DNA from: Branchiostoma belcheri
Taxonomy: Eukaryota > Chordata > Leptocardii > Amphioxiformes > Branchiostomatidae
Length of the DNA: 64,000 nt
Assembly (NCBI RefSeq): GCF_001625305.1
Contig: NW_017803887.1
Coordinates: 1,707,919 to 1,771,918, forward strand
Direction: 5' to 3'
The notes beneath the pieces were generated by a model. It ran no database searches and was not told the origin of the DNA. It saw nothing but the letters and a program-made list of their open reading frames with translations. Positions 37,401 to 48,600 of the stretch are shown piece by piece; positions within the stretch are counted from its first letter, which is position 1, and every line of letters starts with the position of its first letter. The position numbers were made by a program, and so were the translations under genes.

Positions 37401-40400
37401 GATAGACTGGGATCAGCCCTGTCTTACCTGCAGCAGGTGGGAACCATTCTCAGGTACACAGAGATACCGGAACTCAAGGATCTGGTATTTCATGATCCAT
37501 CAGGATTGATAGAAATTATCAAAGAACTGTTTCATCACGACCTTAAGAAGGTTTTCACCAACAAAAATCCACGTCTCAAAAGCTTCTCGAATACATACCT
37601 AAAAAAGATTCGGAAAACCCTGTCCAGCCGAGGATTTCTGCCGAGAGATGTGGTAATCGCTTTGTTGGAACCACACGCTACACCGGTAGGAAACGTGGAT
37701 GTGATCATTGACCTGATGGAACATTTTGGTTTGTGCTACACGGAAAGGTCTGATAAACAGGACGAACAGGCAACACCAGTTGGATACTACATCCCATGGT
37801 ACATACGGGAGGAGAAACCAAAGTCTGTGATGCGAGGTGTCCGAAAACGACAAAAGAAAGGATTCACTTTGACGTGTGAAATAGCCGGGTTCTGCCCACG
37901 GGGACTGTTTGAGCGGTTGAGTGTTGTGGTAAACAAACTCATCACGTCCCGACAGGACTGGAAAGACGTCATCGTAGCTGTTACAGAAAACCTTCCCGTG
38001 ATTGTTTACCGCGAGACGAAAGACGATCAGGTTAACATCATAGTGAATGTCACCGTCCCAGCCCAAGCAGTACAGGGAACGCAGCAGCTGATTTGGGACA
38101 ACGTCATCAGTCCACTGAAAGACAAGCTGTCTACACTTCTGAAAGAGTGGCCTGGACTGCTCTACCGTCTGGTGTATTCCACGTTTACTCAGCCAGCTAG
38201 ACAGAAAGGTGGGTAACATTCAATTAACGTAATCTTTTTCAATCATACATTGCTATTCCGAAAGTTTTGCAATGATTAGAGAGGAACGTGTAATACTCAG
38301 CTAATTGCTTAACTTGAATACCAATGCAAGACTTTACATTTGCCATTTGTGACTCTGATTTTTTTCAAGGAGACTCGCAGACCTTGTCAGTCCCTTCCAT
38401 CATCCCCACATTTGCAGTAGGACCGCGAGGCTGCACTGTTCAGCACGGCGGTGTGACACTGGAGTTTCCTGCAGGCTGTGTTAGAGACGCGCGGTTCATC
38501 TCTGTCGAGGTAAATTCCTCTCGGGACTCATCTCAATTTTATCACCTTGCATCTACAAAAAGTCTAAATTCTTTAAATTCTCAATGGAACATTTTGCTTT
38601 TCTTGTCATTACAAATCCTGCATGATCAGTCTAAATACACCCACAGGTTGAAGCCGTGCCAGTTACCGAGGACGTCCGGACCAACTTGACGGCCATGTCC
38701 GCCGTCCTGACTGTGGAGCAGGACTTCCCACAGCGGTTCCTCCGGCCCGTCACCGTCAGACTGCCCTGGGTCTGGACTCAAGCAGCGGCGGGTAAAGAAA
38801 CGACAACGAAAGTTCTACACTACGGCCGAGACGACGGTTGGACGGTCTTCAAAACAGACGCTCACCAGGAAGATGGTGGCATCATGTTTCACACAGATCA
38901 CTTTCAAAGGTATGTTTTCACTGACATATCAAGTGCACCTCAATGTGACTTTATATCAATTAAGGTGGTTTTTCATTTTCTAGACTCCTTGGCATAATTA
39001 GTGCAGCGGCTGTCTATGATAGGACTTTTCTAAGGGATATTTTGTCATGCTGACAGCGCGCATGTTTTTGTTGCAGCTTTTGGGCAATTCTGTTGCGCAA
39101 CTTGCTATGGTCCGGAAATGAAGTCAGCTGGGCACGGCAGACGTATAATGGCTGCATTGCGAACAAGGTGTACGTCATCGTCACGCCGGACGTGAACACT
39201 CTCCCAGAGCGAACTCTGCATCTTATTTCCATGCGCCAAACGGACAATATTGACGACCTTTTCCAGGCACCCGGTGTTAGATTTGAATCTCAAATAAAGC
39301 AGCGGGTAGAAATGACAAATGACCAGGCAATAGAGGCTACATTTGGTCAGGATGAAGATGTGGTTCCTGACCCTCGGGACTTACCTGAGGGAGAATCGAT
39401 GCCTCTGCGTCCTCCTACAAGACGTTCAGTCAGGCTTAGGGTGAAAGAATCAGTGCCACAGAAGCCTATTTATGAAGGAAAAGTTAAGTTCACAGTCACA
39501 GACGAAGCAAACCAGACAGGGGCCGCGGAAAGGCCACAGTTCGAAGCCTTTGTGAAACTGCGGCGTAAAGGTAAGATCTGTACTCTTTATTACTTACATG
39601 GAAAATGCGAGTGTTGTAAGATGCATGTACAGAGAGCACAGTGTCCTTGTCTGCGCTTTAACTTTCTCACCACACTCTCTTTCTTACGTACGGGACACAG
39701 TGATTTAATCTCACATTATCACTGTGTCATATTTGTACATTATACTGGAACATAAAACAAGAATAGAGCTTTGAATGAATGTGTGGCGGACAGTCCCTTT
39801 TAAAATTGTGTAGTAGACCTGAAGGTTACAAAATACTATAATGTGCAACTTATCACGATTAATGTCTTATAAGTTATCATTATTTGCACTCTCTTTGTCA
39901 TGTTCAATGTTGTAAGGAGCGACAGCAAACGATTTTTGCCAGCAGAGGTACATTTAAAACGTGGTGAACGCAACTTCTTCATCAACTTTTTGTCAAAGGC
40001 TTTTGGCGTGCCTCTAATAAAGGCTAGACTGTATCATCCGGTCTCTATGAGTTGTTCTAAAAAAAATATCTTTCTACACAGGTTGGCCAAATCTTCTCAG
40101 TCTTGTTGCCATTGTGATTGCGGCCCTGGCAGTTGCATTTCAGCTTTACTCTACAGGCTACATACACGGTTTCTGGGCCCAAGGTGATGAAGGAGGACAC
40201 GGTATGATGTTTTTCCACTTGTTTAAGCTGTTTTAAGACAGTGATCTGTATGATGTGACTCGATTGCATAATTATCGTCTCCTATAGCATACCATGAATG
40301 TTCTATAGACATTTGATTGTTTAATGTAATACTATATAGACTTTAACTTTGAATTTTTCAACACAACCAAGACATTTCCGCTTTATAGTACTAGTATAAA

Positions 40401-41840
40401 TACTGAGTCATTATTTATACTAGTACTATAAATATAAGCACTTAAAAATATCATACATTTTTGTTCTAATGCAATCATAATAAAATCAATCGCATTTTAG
40501 CACATCACGTTGCAGCACATATTGATGCATAAGCAGAATAGCTGTCGAGAAGATACGTAAATTCCTTTAAGAAGATTACGGCAACTGCTGAAAACAATTG
40601 GAATTAACACTTCTGCTCTTATGTTTCTTTCTTAGTCCCCCAACACATGCCGTATTCTGGTAAGCCTGTCGTGCTACTTGTCAATGACGAATATGGAACT
40701 TCCAAGGGTGGAATCTCCACAATAAATCGCCAGCTGGCCAAACTATTACGTTCCTCCGGAGCTAAAACTCTCTGTACTGTTCTGAACGCCTCCGAAGAGG
40801 ACGTAAACGATGCAAGGACCGACGGAGTAGAATTGGTATTTCCAACAAGCTTCAAAGCGGACAAAAGGCAGCCAACCCTTGACTGGCTCACGTGGGATCA
40901 TCAGATTCGATATCCAAATTTGCCACCAGATATAACTCACATCATTGGCCATGCCAGTATCACTAGCAGAGCGGCAAGAAACATCAGGAAAGATCGTCTT
41001 CCATTGGCCAAGTTTATCCTCTTCAATCACGTAATGCCAGAAGACACCGAGCACCACAAGAGCGATGATAAGGTCATGACCATTGAAGACAAGATGGACG
41101 CTATCCGCAAAGACACGGAAGAGGCCGACGTTGTGTTCTCCGTTGGGCCAACAATGCATGATTACTACAAGAATCAGATCAGACTATCAAGGCCACACTA
41201 CCTGTTTCTGCCGAAGCCATCCGACATCTTCAGTCAGATGAACGTGACCTATGTCGAAACAGAAACCAAAGTGGTGTTGTCCATAGGTAGGGTAAAGGGT
41301 GCTGAGAGGCTGAAAGGCTACGATCTTGCCGCGAAGGCCATGATTATGGTCATAGGCAGATTCCCTGAGGCAAGATGGCGAGTCCGAGGCGTCAGTGCTG
41401 AGGATTTCCTAGAAAGTAAGGAAATCATCCAAGCCAACATGGAGAAGGGTATATTCCACTTTACTCCTCTGAAGTACGCCACACAGGACCAGCTGAGCAG
41501 AGACCTGGAAGAAGCTCATGTCGTCCTGATGCCGTCACGCGCAGAGCCATTCGGACTGGTCGGTCTCGAGGCCATCGCGGCAGGTGTGCCGACTATCGTT
41601 TCCGACCAATCAGGGCTTGCGAAGTTCCTGAAAGCTCAAGATGACGTCATCTTTGACCGCCCGATTGTAAAAATCAAAGGGAACGACACGACAAGACTGG
41701 CCGACCGCATCGTGAAGATACTGGAGAATGGAAGTAAGGAGTTTAAGGCTGCCAAAGAACTCAAACAGAAACTGATGGCGTCAAAGTACTGGGAAGAGTC
41801 GCATAGGAAGTTCCTGGAAGAATGCGGCATTCCGCAGTGA
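34425..41840 (+). CDS. LRR-Roc-COR-ZU5/UPA-transmembrane-GT4 glycosyltransferase fusion receptor
   Basis: Six coding exons: 34425-38208, 38370-38509, 38647-38909, 39077-39570, 40082-40201 and 40636-41840. They sum to 6006 bases, 2001 residues plus stop, with all phases agreeing. Order: about 22 leucine-rich repeats (22-545); Roc GTPase with P-loop GEKMAGKT (555-562), DFGG (602-605) and GSKTD (663-667); a SSVGSDRGY repeat (about 795-955); COR-like region (967-1250); ZU5 (1262-1396); UPA-like (1397-1560); one membrane span (1565-1585); GT4-type glycosyltransferase (1605-2001). The front half resembles MFHAS1/ROCO proteins. ZU5-UPA resembles PIDD, UNC5 and NLRP1 FIIND, which normally lead to a death domain or CARD. 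Role as immune sensor is inference. The GT part could instead be a separate gene starting at 40647, but the phase-matched junction and missing promoter argue against it. Confidence 0.82.
35270..36015 (+). repeat. Near-identical 138-bp repeats encoding LRR pairs
   Basis: Five tandem units of 46 codons (two 23-residue LRRs each) share runs such as LEWLxLxSNPLQTLPAEIGQL and LPPEMWRLxQ. One unit carries two extra residues (IARGQL). Identity is far higher than among the upstream LRRs, which means recent duplication or gene conversion. Confidence 0.88.
36805..37285 (+). repeat. In-frame coding minisatellite, about 39-bp units
   Basis: About twelve units encode variants of SSVGSDRGYSSSL, with a 36-42 base period always in multiples of three. 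It lies between the Roc and COR-like regions. Confidence 0.92.
38370..39570 (+). other. ZU5 and UPA-like exons (FIIND-like module)
   Basis: The exon at 38370-38509 encodes the ZU5 start (GPRGCTVQHGGVTLEFPAGC). The exon at 38647-38909 completes it. The exon at 39077-39570 gives VYVIVTPDV and following beta-strand-like sequence matching the place of a UPA domain. At the ZU5 end the spliced sequence reads DHFQSFWAIL. PIDD and NLRP1 have HFS there and cleave themselves before the Ser. Here Gln takes that place, so self-cleavage is doubtful. Confidence 0.75.
40082..40201 (+). other. Symmetric 120-base exon encoding the membrane span
   Basis: It encodes GWPNLLSLVAIVIAALAVAF followed by QLYSTGYIHGFW, a clear hydrophobic helix. 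Both flanking introns are phase 1, so the exon could be skipped without changing the frame, giving a soluble form. Confidence 0.8.
40636..41840 (+). other. Glycosyltransferase family 4-like (GT-B) exon
   Basis: One exon holds a whole GT4-like domain. It has an N-terminal GTSKGGISTINRQLAK loop, FILFNHVMPEDTEHHK, VVLSIGRVKGAERLKGYDLA, and the EX7E signature EPFGLVGLE (Glu 1904 and Glu 1912) followed by AIAAGVPTIVSD. The usual donor-binding and catalytic features are present, so activity is plausible. I recall a Pfam family of GT4 enzymes tied to biological-conflict systems; assignment to it needs a profile search. Confidence 0.85.
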
Positions 41841-41939
41841 CGATATCCTTGACACTTTTATTCTAAATCTTTTCGTGATGTCAGATCAGTTATTCCTGTT
41901 AGAAAACAAAGTCTTCCCGGGTCCATTTTCTACCACATT

Positions 41940-42030
41940 CTAGTGAAATGGTACAGGGACAGGTAGTACAATCTCCAGGCGCCCAGGGATCGAACCCGTG
42001 TCGCCACGCGTTGAGCCAAATGTACAGAAC
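41940..42030 (-). mobile_element. tRNA-like SINE fragment in the 3' UTR
   Basis: On the minus strand it shows a B-box-like ACGGGTTCGATCCCT string followed by CTGGGCGCCTGGAG. No full clover-leaf is seen. Confidence 0.5.
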
Positions 42031-42127
42031 AATGTTGCAATGTGGTTTTGCAGGATTGCAGTTTTCGTTTGCTATTGTACTTGGTTGTCGTTTTGCATGC
42101 ATGTATATATACATTTGACTTTGCTAT

Positions 42128-42133
42128 AATAAA
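42128..42133 (+). terminator. Poly(A) signal AATAAA of the LRR-Roc-GT gene
   Basis: It lies 288 bases after the stop codon. A tRNA-like SINE fragment lies between the two. Confidence 0.6.
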
Positions 42134-42149
42134 ACAGTTTTGACTGAGC

Positions 42150-45100
42150 GTGCCATTGATGTTACATGTATTACTTGCTTCATTTACTTCATTCAACATG
42201 GTTGCGTAGTAAACAATACCAATATTTTAATGTCCTTCTCATGATGTTATGGTAAAAGTGGTTTACGGTAAGCAAATAACTCAAATTCGTATGCAAAATA
42301 TAATTTAAATCAAGTAATGGTGGTAGACCCAAGATTCGTAGTGCATAGTGGCCGAACTCCCGTTGTTACAAGAAACGCTGACGCAAGCCAAGTATAGCTG
42401 CAACAGAGTGCACTAAATACATTTATGATAGTGAACACTTACCGGCATCTTGTACAACGCCTAAATATATCGTGAAGACCTTAGCCTCTACAAGTCTTCA
42501 GTAGCGAGTGGAAGAGTTAATTAAAAGCCTTTAGTTTAGAGGCATTGGCCAAACATGCTAGGGGTGTTGGTCCGCTAAAGCAGTACAGCTTGCTACTTCA
42601 CTTAGTAGACCATCTGTCTACTTGGCAAATTTCTATATTATTTTCTTTCCAACTGCTTTTGGAGCCTGGTAGAGGCTAAATGACCCAGCCCTGACGAGAG
42701 AACATGCCCAACGCCAGCCACCATTTTTCAATGACCCTTGTGACCCCGCACCTGATTACCCACATACAGTACTACATGTTCGCATGTCGGGTATACGTTA
42801 CGGCAATTATTGCAGGATTGTCCTACGTTAAGGTACAGAAAAGAAAACAAAAAACAAAATGACTTTGATAGCAAGATATCTATTCAGGAAATGCATAACA
42901 TTTTATACATATTCGAAGCTGTTTACAATGATCAACACCGAAGTGTTCCAAGAAAGTGTTTTTAACACTTTTCTGCGGTACTGAAAGCACATCTAACATA
43001 ACATAACATAAGATACACATCACCATTACGGAACCATATCACCACAGATGCTACTAACACAGGAAGCTAGGCACAATCAATAAAAATACTTTTAGTACAA
43101 AGCTGTGACTGCTAAGTATACAATACATAGCCTAGCTCATTGGCAAGTACATGGAGTCTCATGTTCTCAAAAGAAATGCTTACTCATTATAACTGTCATT
43201 CTAGGCTCAACTGTGAGGACACGAGTCTAGTTTCCTCCTCAATACCTGTTTATAAGACAAAAAACTAAAAACAGGTTTCAAAGTCAGACATACACAAAGC
43301 TACATAAGTTCCATTTCTTGCTTTCCCATACAAGAAACACTAAGTACAATTCACTTTGCAGTCATCTAACTGCCATTAAAACATTTTTCTTCCTAGGGAC
43401 AAAAACACTTTATTTACCAGATACATAGGTTAGAACTGACAAGTAAAGAAACACTAGTGCTGACCACATTACCCTCGATGCCTGATTGGTTGGAAATTCA
43501 CCAATCACAACATTCTCTATAATATATTCAACATTAAACATCCTGATTGGTCAGAAATGCACTGATCATGTGACACAAACTTGTTTAAAAAAAATTCCAT
43601 ACCTTTTGTTTCCAGATTTTTTTTCTAACAAGTAACCAATATAAATTAGGCTGAAACCATGGGCAAATTTTGGGTGTTGTGGTCTGCTAATAATACAGCT
43701 AATCGTTACCCTCTTTTGGGAGCTCTATGAGTCAGGTTTTTTTAGGCTAACAGATAGGCTTATCTGTACTCAATTATGTTGAATTTATTGTGGGCTATCC
43801 CACAAAGAAAACAATTAGAATGGATAAAAAAAAACACATTATCAGCCCCCTAAAAATCCTGATTCATACAGCATGCAAATAAGGCTTGGAGGGTATATTG
43901 AGAAAAGTACATTGTACATATAACTGTACAGGTATACAGATCAGATAGAGCTCTAAGTCTTGTCACTTTGACTGCGTATATATAACATAATATACTATCA
44001 TATATACCAACGAGCAAGATATGTAAGGTTATCATATTAATTATATGTTAGTGATTGTTATATCGCATAGTTCAAAAGCTGCTGAAAATTACAAAACACC
44101 CCCATTTATAAATGCCAAGTGCAATGGTCCAAGTCAGGAAACTTGGGGTCTGGGAAATACCACTTTAAAAACAGGGGTGCTTTGGTTACGTCGGGAGTTA
44201 AATATACAGTGATATGGTGAAGATTTACTAGCTTTTGCTCAATAGTCCATGTAACCTTCATTACCTGGATAAAATCTATACTTCTTTATCGTAAATGCTG
44301 ACAGACTCGTCTTTCTAAAACATTGTTCAGCAGTTACATATAAACGTGTAGTTGAGGCAAGCGGTTCTGATTGTGCTAATGCAATATTCATTAGTCATTA
44401 TGGAAACCGCCTTTGACATTCAAAGGTACTCTCTCCACGATTTTGGCAGCCATTTTGGCATTTACAACTCTAATTCTGATACAAATTATTATGATCAATA
44501 AGCTTTTCATTATGTCAAGAAACCTAAATAGCAAGTAGTTAACACTACTAGCCCTAGTTATCAAGTTAAGGAGTATTGTAGTAAGTTTATTTATTATCAG
44601 AGAACGTTTCAACCTTGCAAAAATTGTCTTCCAATTTTTCTGCAAAACCATAAAAAAACCCTCCATTTCGTAAATGGTGCAACATTTCAAAATCACATCA
44701 AAGATGTAAAAAAAAATCCTGGCTTCTCAATTTTTTTCTTCCAAGGCACAATCTAATTCTTATTCTCTGTCTTTGAAATCTGTCAAACTATCACCTTACT
44801 TTAGTTGCTTAAGGTAGAAATATAGTTCTCCTTCAGTCCTTGACACTGTACTTGATAAAATGCTAATTTTGGGTTCTTTTCTAGCAAGACTTCTCTTGCT
44901 TTGTCTTGTTGTTTCTACACAGTACTTGTCTGTGCAGTCTTATATTCTGTAAATCTACTGTTAGTGTTACAGTTAGCAATTCCTTGATTTAAAAGATTTT
45001 TAAAAATTTATCCTCCAGTGAAATGCATAGCTTTTACTATATGCAGTTTTGCATTATTCAGATTAAAAGCCCTATATTTGTATTCAATGTATACAAGTCG

Positions 45101-45640
45101 TTCTGCCCTGTGCATAGCTTCAATTTCTTCAACTATGGCTTCAATATGAAATTTCAACAGTAAGATCCTTCCTGTCTTTTCAGTGCTGTGCTAAAACTGT
45201 CATGTCTTCTGGTGATTAGCAAATTGCTTTCTAGTGCAATGTGTATGTACTCTACAAATCTGTAGCCCTTTCAATTATTCTGCTTGCCATTATTATGCGT
45301 AAATGTTTGTTCTATAGTAGAGCTATATACACGGTTCTATACAGTGTGGCTCTAGAGGTCTGCAATTCTGGAGTAGAGTTCTGTAGCACAGATTGTTCTG
45401 GTCTGCTGTTCTAGAATAAATTGTACATATCCTTGTTCTGCTATTCTGTAGTACATATCAAATGAGCATGTATACATGTAGATGCAATGTTCGGTAGAAG
45501 GCATAAGTAGAGCTCACCACCATTCTGTCTGGTGTTCTATAACTAGGTACATGTCGCAATGTTCTGCTATTCTAAAGAACATGTAAGGACGTGATGAAAT
45601 GTTCTTTAGAACGCAGAAGTAGAGTTCACCACTGTTCTGT
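42150..45640. other. Region between convergent genes; probable long LPP 3' UTR in part
   Basis: There is no coding sequence. Several minus-strand AATAAA motifs occur (for example 43409-43414, 43784-43789 and 44586-44591), any of which could end the LIM transcript. I cannot choose among them. The two genes run tail to tail. Confidence 0.5.
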
Positions 45641-45660
45641 CCGGTGTTCTATAGTTCTGT
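45485..45660. repeat. Direct repeat spanning the LPP stop codon
   Basis: About 60 bases at 45487-45546 recur at about 45597-45658 (shared AGTAGAG, TTCACCAC and TGGTGTTCTATA). The right copy includes the real stop codon of the LIM gene. Confidence 0.75.
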
Positions 45661-48600
45661 GGATATCCGTGCCGACAGGGCCTGTATCCGCTTGGCGTTA
45701 CAGTCGCGGCAGAGAATGTGGTCGTCAAGGGGATAGCAGCCCCGCCCGTCTGCCTCAGAGGACAGCACCATTCCACAGTCCTACAACAAAAGTTTACGTT
45801 TTATGTTAAAGTTTATGAAGAAAAACTTGAAGAAGTAAAGGTAGCATGTGGAATGTAATATATCGAATGACAGAGCGGACATGAGATCAAGATGTCATGG
45901 CTTTGATTCCTGGCTGGACGTTGTGGGAAAACCACTTTACACAACTTTTTTCTCTTCACCCAGGTGTAAAATGGCTGCATTTTCAGCAAATTCAATTGCA
46001 TTTTTAGCATGAATTGTGTTAAAACTTGTTTGGACCGTCTAAATCATCATAATGTCAATTGCGACTAATATTTTGGAGCAAAGCACGAAAAAGAAGGCTG
46101 AGGGTTAAAGTTTTGCGTACCTCGCACTTGTAGCAGCCGACGTGGAAGCTGCGGTCCATGGCTACGATGCGGATGGTCTCCTCCTGACCAGGTTCCGGCA
46201 TGATCGGCTCATGGCACACTGAGCACCGCGGGGCAAACTTCCTGCAGACACAACAATCAAACACAACTTTGGTTAGCATGAAAGTTCATCTGTAGTAAAA
46301 CATTAAACTTTATTCCAACACAGATGAATTTTCATGATAAAGTTCATCTGTGTTGGTAATTACATGTTTAGAGTTAGTAGTCTACTGAGGAAGACCAGAG
46401 TGACTGGTCGAAACTCTAGGTGAGAGAACTTTTTGTGTTGGATCTAAAGTTTTAACTCTAAACATAATTTTGGTTAGTTTTTTAAACTGTACTGCACTGT
46501 GCAGCTGATTATTAGGTTGCATAGTGGTATAGGCTGCAGGACTCAGAATCTACATGTCCTGGGTTTGAATCCCAATGAGGATGCAATTCTATGGCCTAAG
46601 GACAAGTACGCCAGAAAGTGAATACCAGAAGTGGCTACGGTTATGGGAGGTGACTTCAAAATTCAAAAGAAAATGTTGTAACTTGTAAGTCTTTGTTTTT
46701 AACCCCACAAAAAAGGCAACCTTACTCCTGGAAGCACTGGACCTAATAAACGTTGCTGAATCGTTGAGCTTTTCCCTCATTTTACTGTTTCTACAGCAAC
46801 TTATCACCATTTCACATTTCTCAATCAATGCAGTGGGGCAAATAAAAAAAAAAAATTAAAAGACACAACCTACAGGATAGAGGCAAGTGGTGGGCTGCCA
46901 TCAATCCACGGTATTGCTATGCAAGCACGTCTAACCCTCGGACGACGGGGAACAACAGACGATAAACCGGATAGTGACTAAGTGAGTATAAAACCGTGAC
47001 AGTCATACTGTTCAGAAATTCGGACTTACTTGTGGAAGTCTTCGATGCAGTGGATCTGGTTGGTAGCGTCGACAGTGAAGGGGATTCCGTCCAGACTCTT
47101 CCCACACACGACACAGGTGAAGCAGGCAGGGTGGTAAGGCTTGCCTGTGGCTCGCAGGATCTATGAAACAAAAGTAATCTGGTTAGCATGGAACCATCAA
47201 GGTAGCTTCTGTGTCTGTATTGTATTACTAAGTATAACCGCCCTTTGGCATAACACGCCAGCCTCTGTATCTGTATAATATTAGCCAGTATAACCCCCCT
47301 TCCAAATAAACACCAGCTTTTGTATTTTGCATTTGATATGGTATATACAATGTTCTAGCTGGTATAACTGCCCTTTGGCATAACACATCAGCCTCTGTAT
47401 CTGACTCTCTGTATTCTATATCTGGTATAACAACCCTTCGGTGTAAAGCACACCAGCTTCAAGGGTTGGACAAGTTTTCAAAAATCCACTTGCCTTATTG
47501 GGCCAGTACATGGTCATTTCCACTTGCCCGAACCAACTATTCACTTGCCCGAAATATGACGTATTTCTATGCATTTTACTTGCAGAAAGATTTTTTTTTC
47601 ATTTTTCAATAAAAAAAAAGGTTATAATGTTGCTTGCTTTATTTACCAAAATAAGGGTACTTAGAGTCTGAGACCTTTCCAACGAAAGGGCATATTTTTT
47701 TACTTTTATCAATAATATATCTTTATTTCAAAATGATATGTAATTTTGCTCCAACCATTGCATCAAAAAAATTTACTTGCCCAATCGGGCAAGTACAGGG
47801 GGATATTCACTTGCCCGAACAGTGCTTTTACTTGCCCTGGGCAAGTGGGCCATGGGACTTGTCCAACCCTGCAGGCTTCTGTATCTATTTTGTATATCTG
47901 GTCTTATTCTATCAAACAATCTAAGCCCTAGTTTCTATGTCTAAGCATTATTCAAAGTATGGAAGGCTACTATTGTGATAGTTTGACAGCACACTTACCC
48001 TCTCCATGATGGGCTTGGAACACACAGAGCACTTCTCCAGCGAGTTCTGTAAAATGGAGGGAGGGGGGCAGGAACAGGGGTTTTCATCAACCATATGTGA
48101 GTCAAACTGCAGGGCTCAATGTACAAGTGTCTGTAAAATTTATCACACCAAGATCTACTTCTTATAACCACAGCAATCAAGGAATTACATGTATTTTAAT
48201 GCTGCTCTTAGATATGTTCTACTGAGAGGTGATTTCAAATTTATTTCACTTGCTTTGAGCCTTGCTAGGAAAACAGTGAAAGGGTTACTTTACACATTCT
48301 CAAGTGGCCCACATTAAAAAATGTGATTGCTGACTTGGTGTAATAATTGTATCTTGTGCACAGCAATCAGTGACATCACTCTTCAAAAGTGACATCACAG
48401 ATTCCTGTGCACAGGATGTGGTGATGTCAGTGATCATGAGATAAATGTGTTGACTGAGGCATTTTTGAAGCACTCAATAAAGTAAAAATTAATTTTTTAT
48501 CAGAAAGCCACTTGACTTGACGACAACATTTTTCTGATAGTATCGGGTTACTAGTACACTACAGAACAGCATGCAATGTCAGAGGTCACAGGATTGAACC

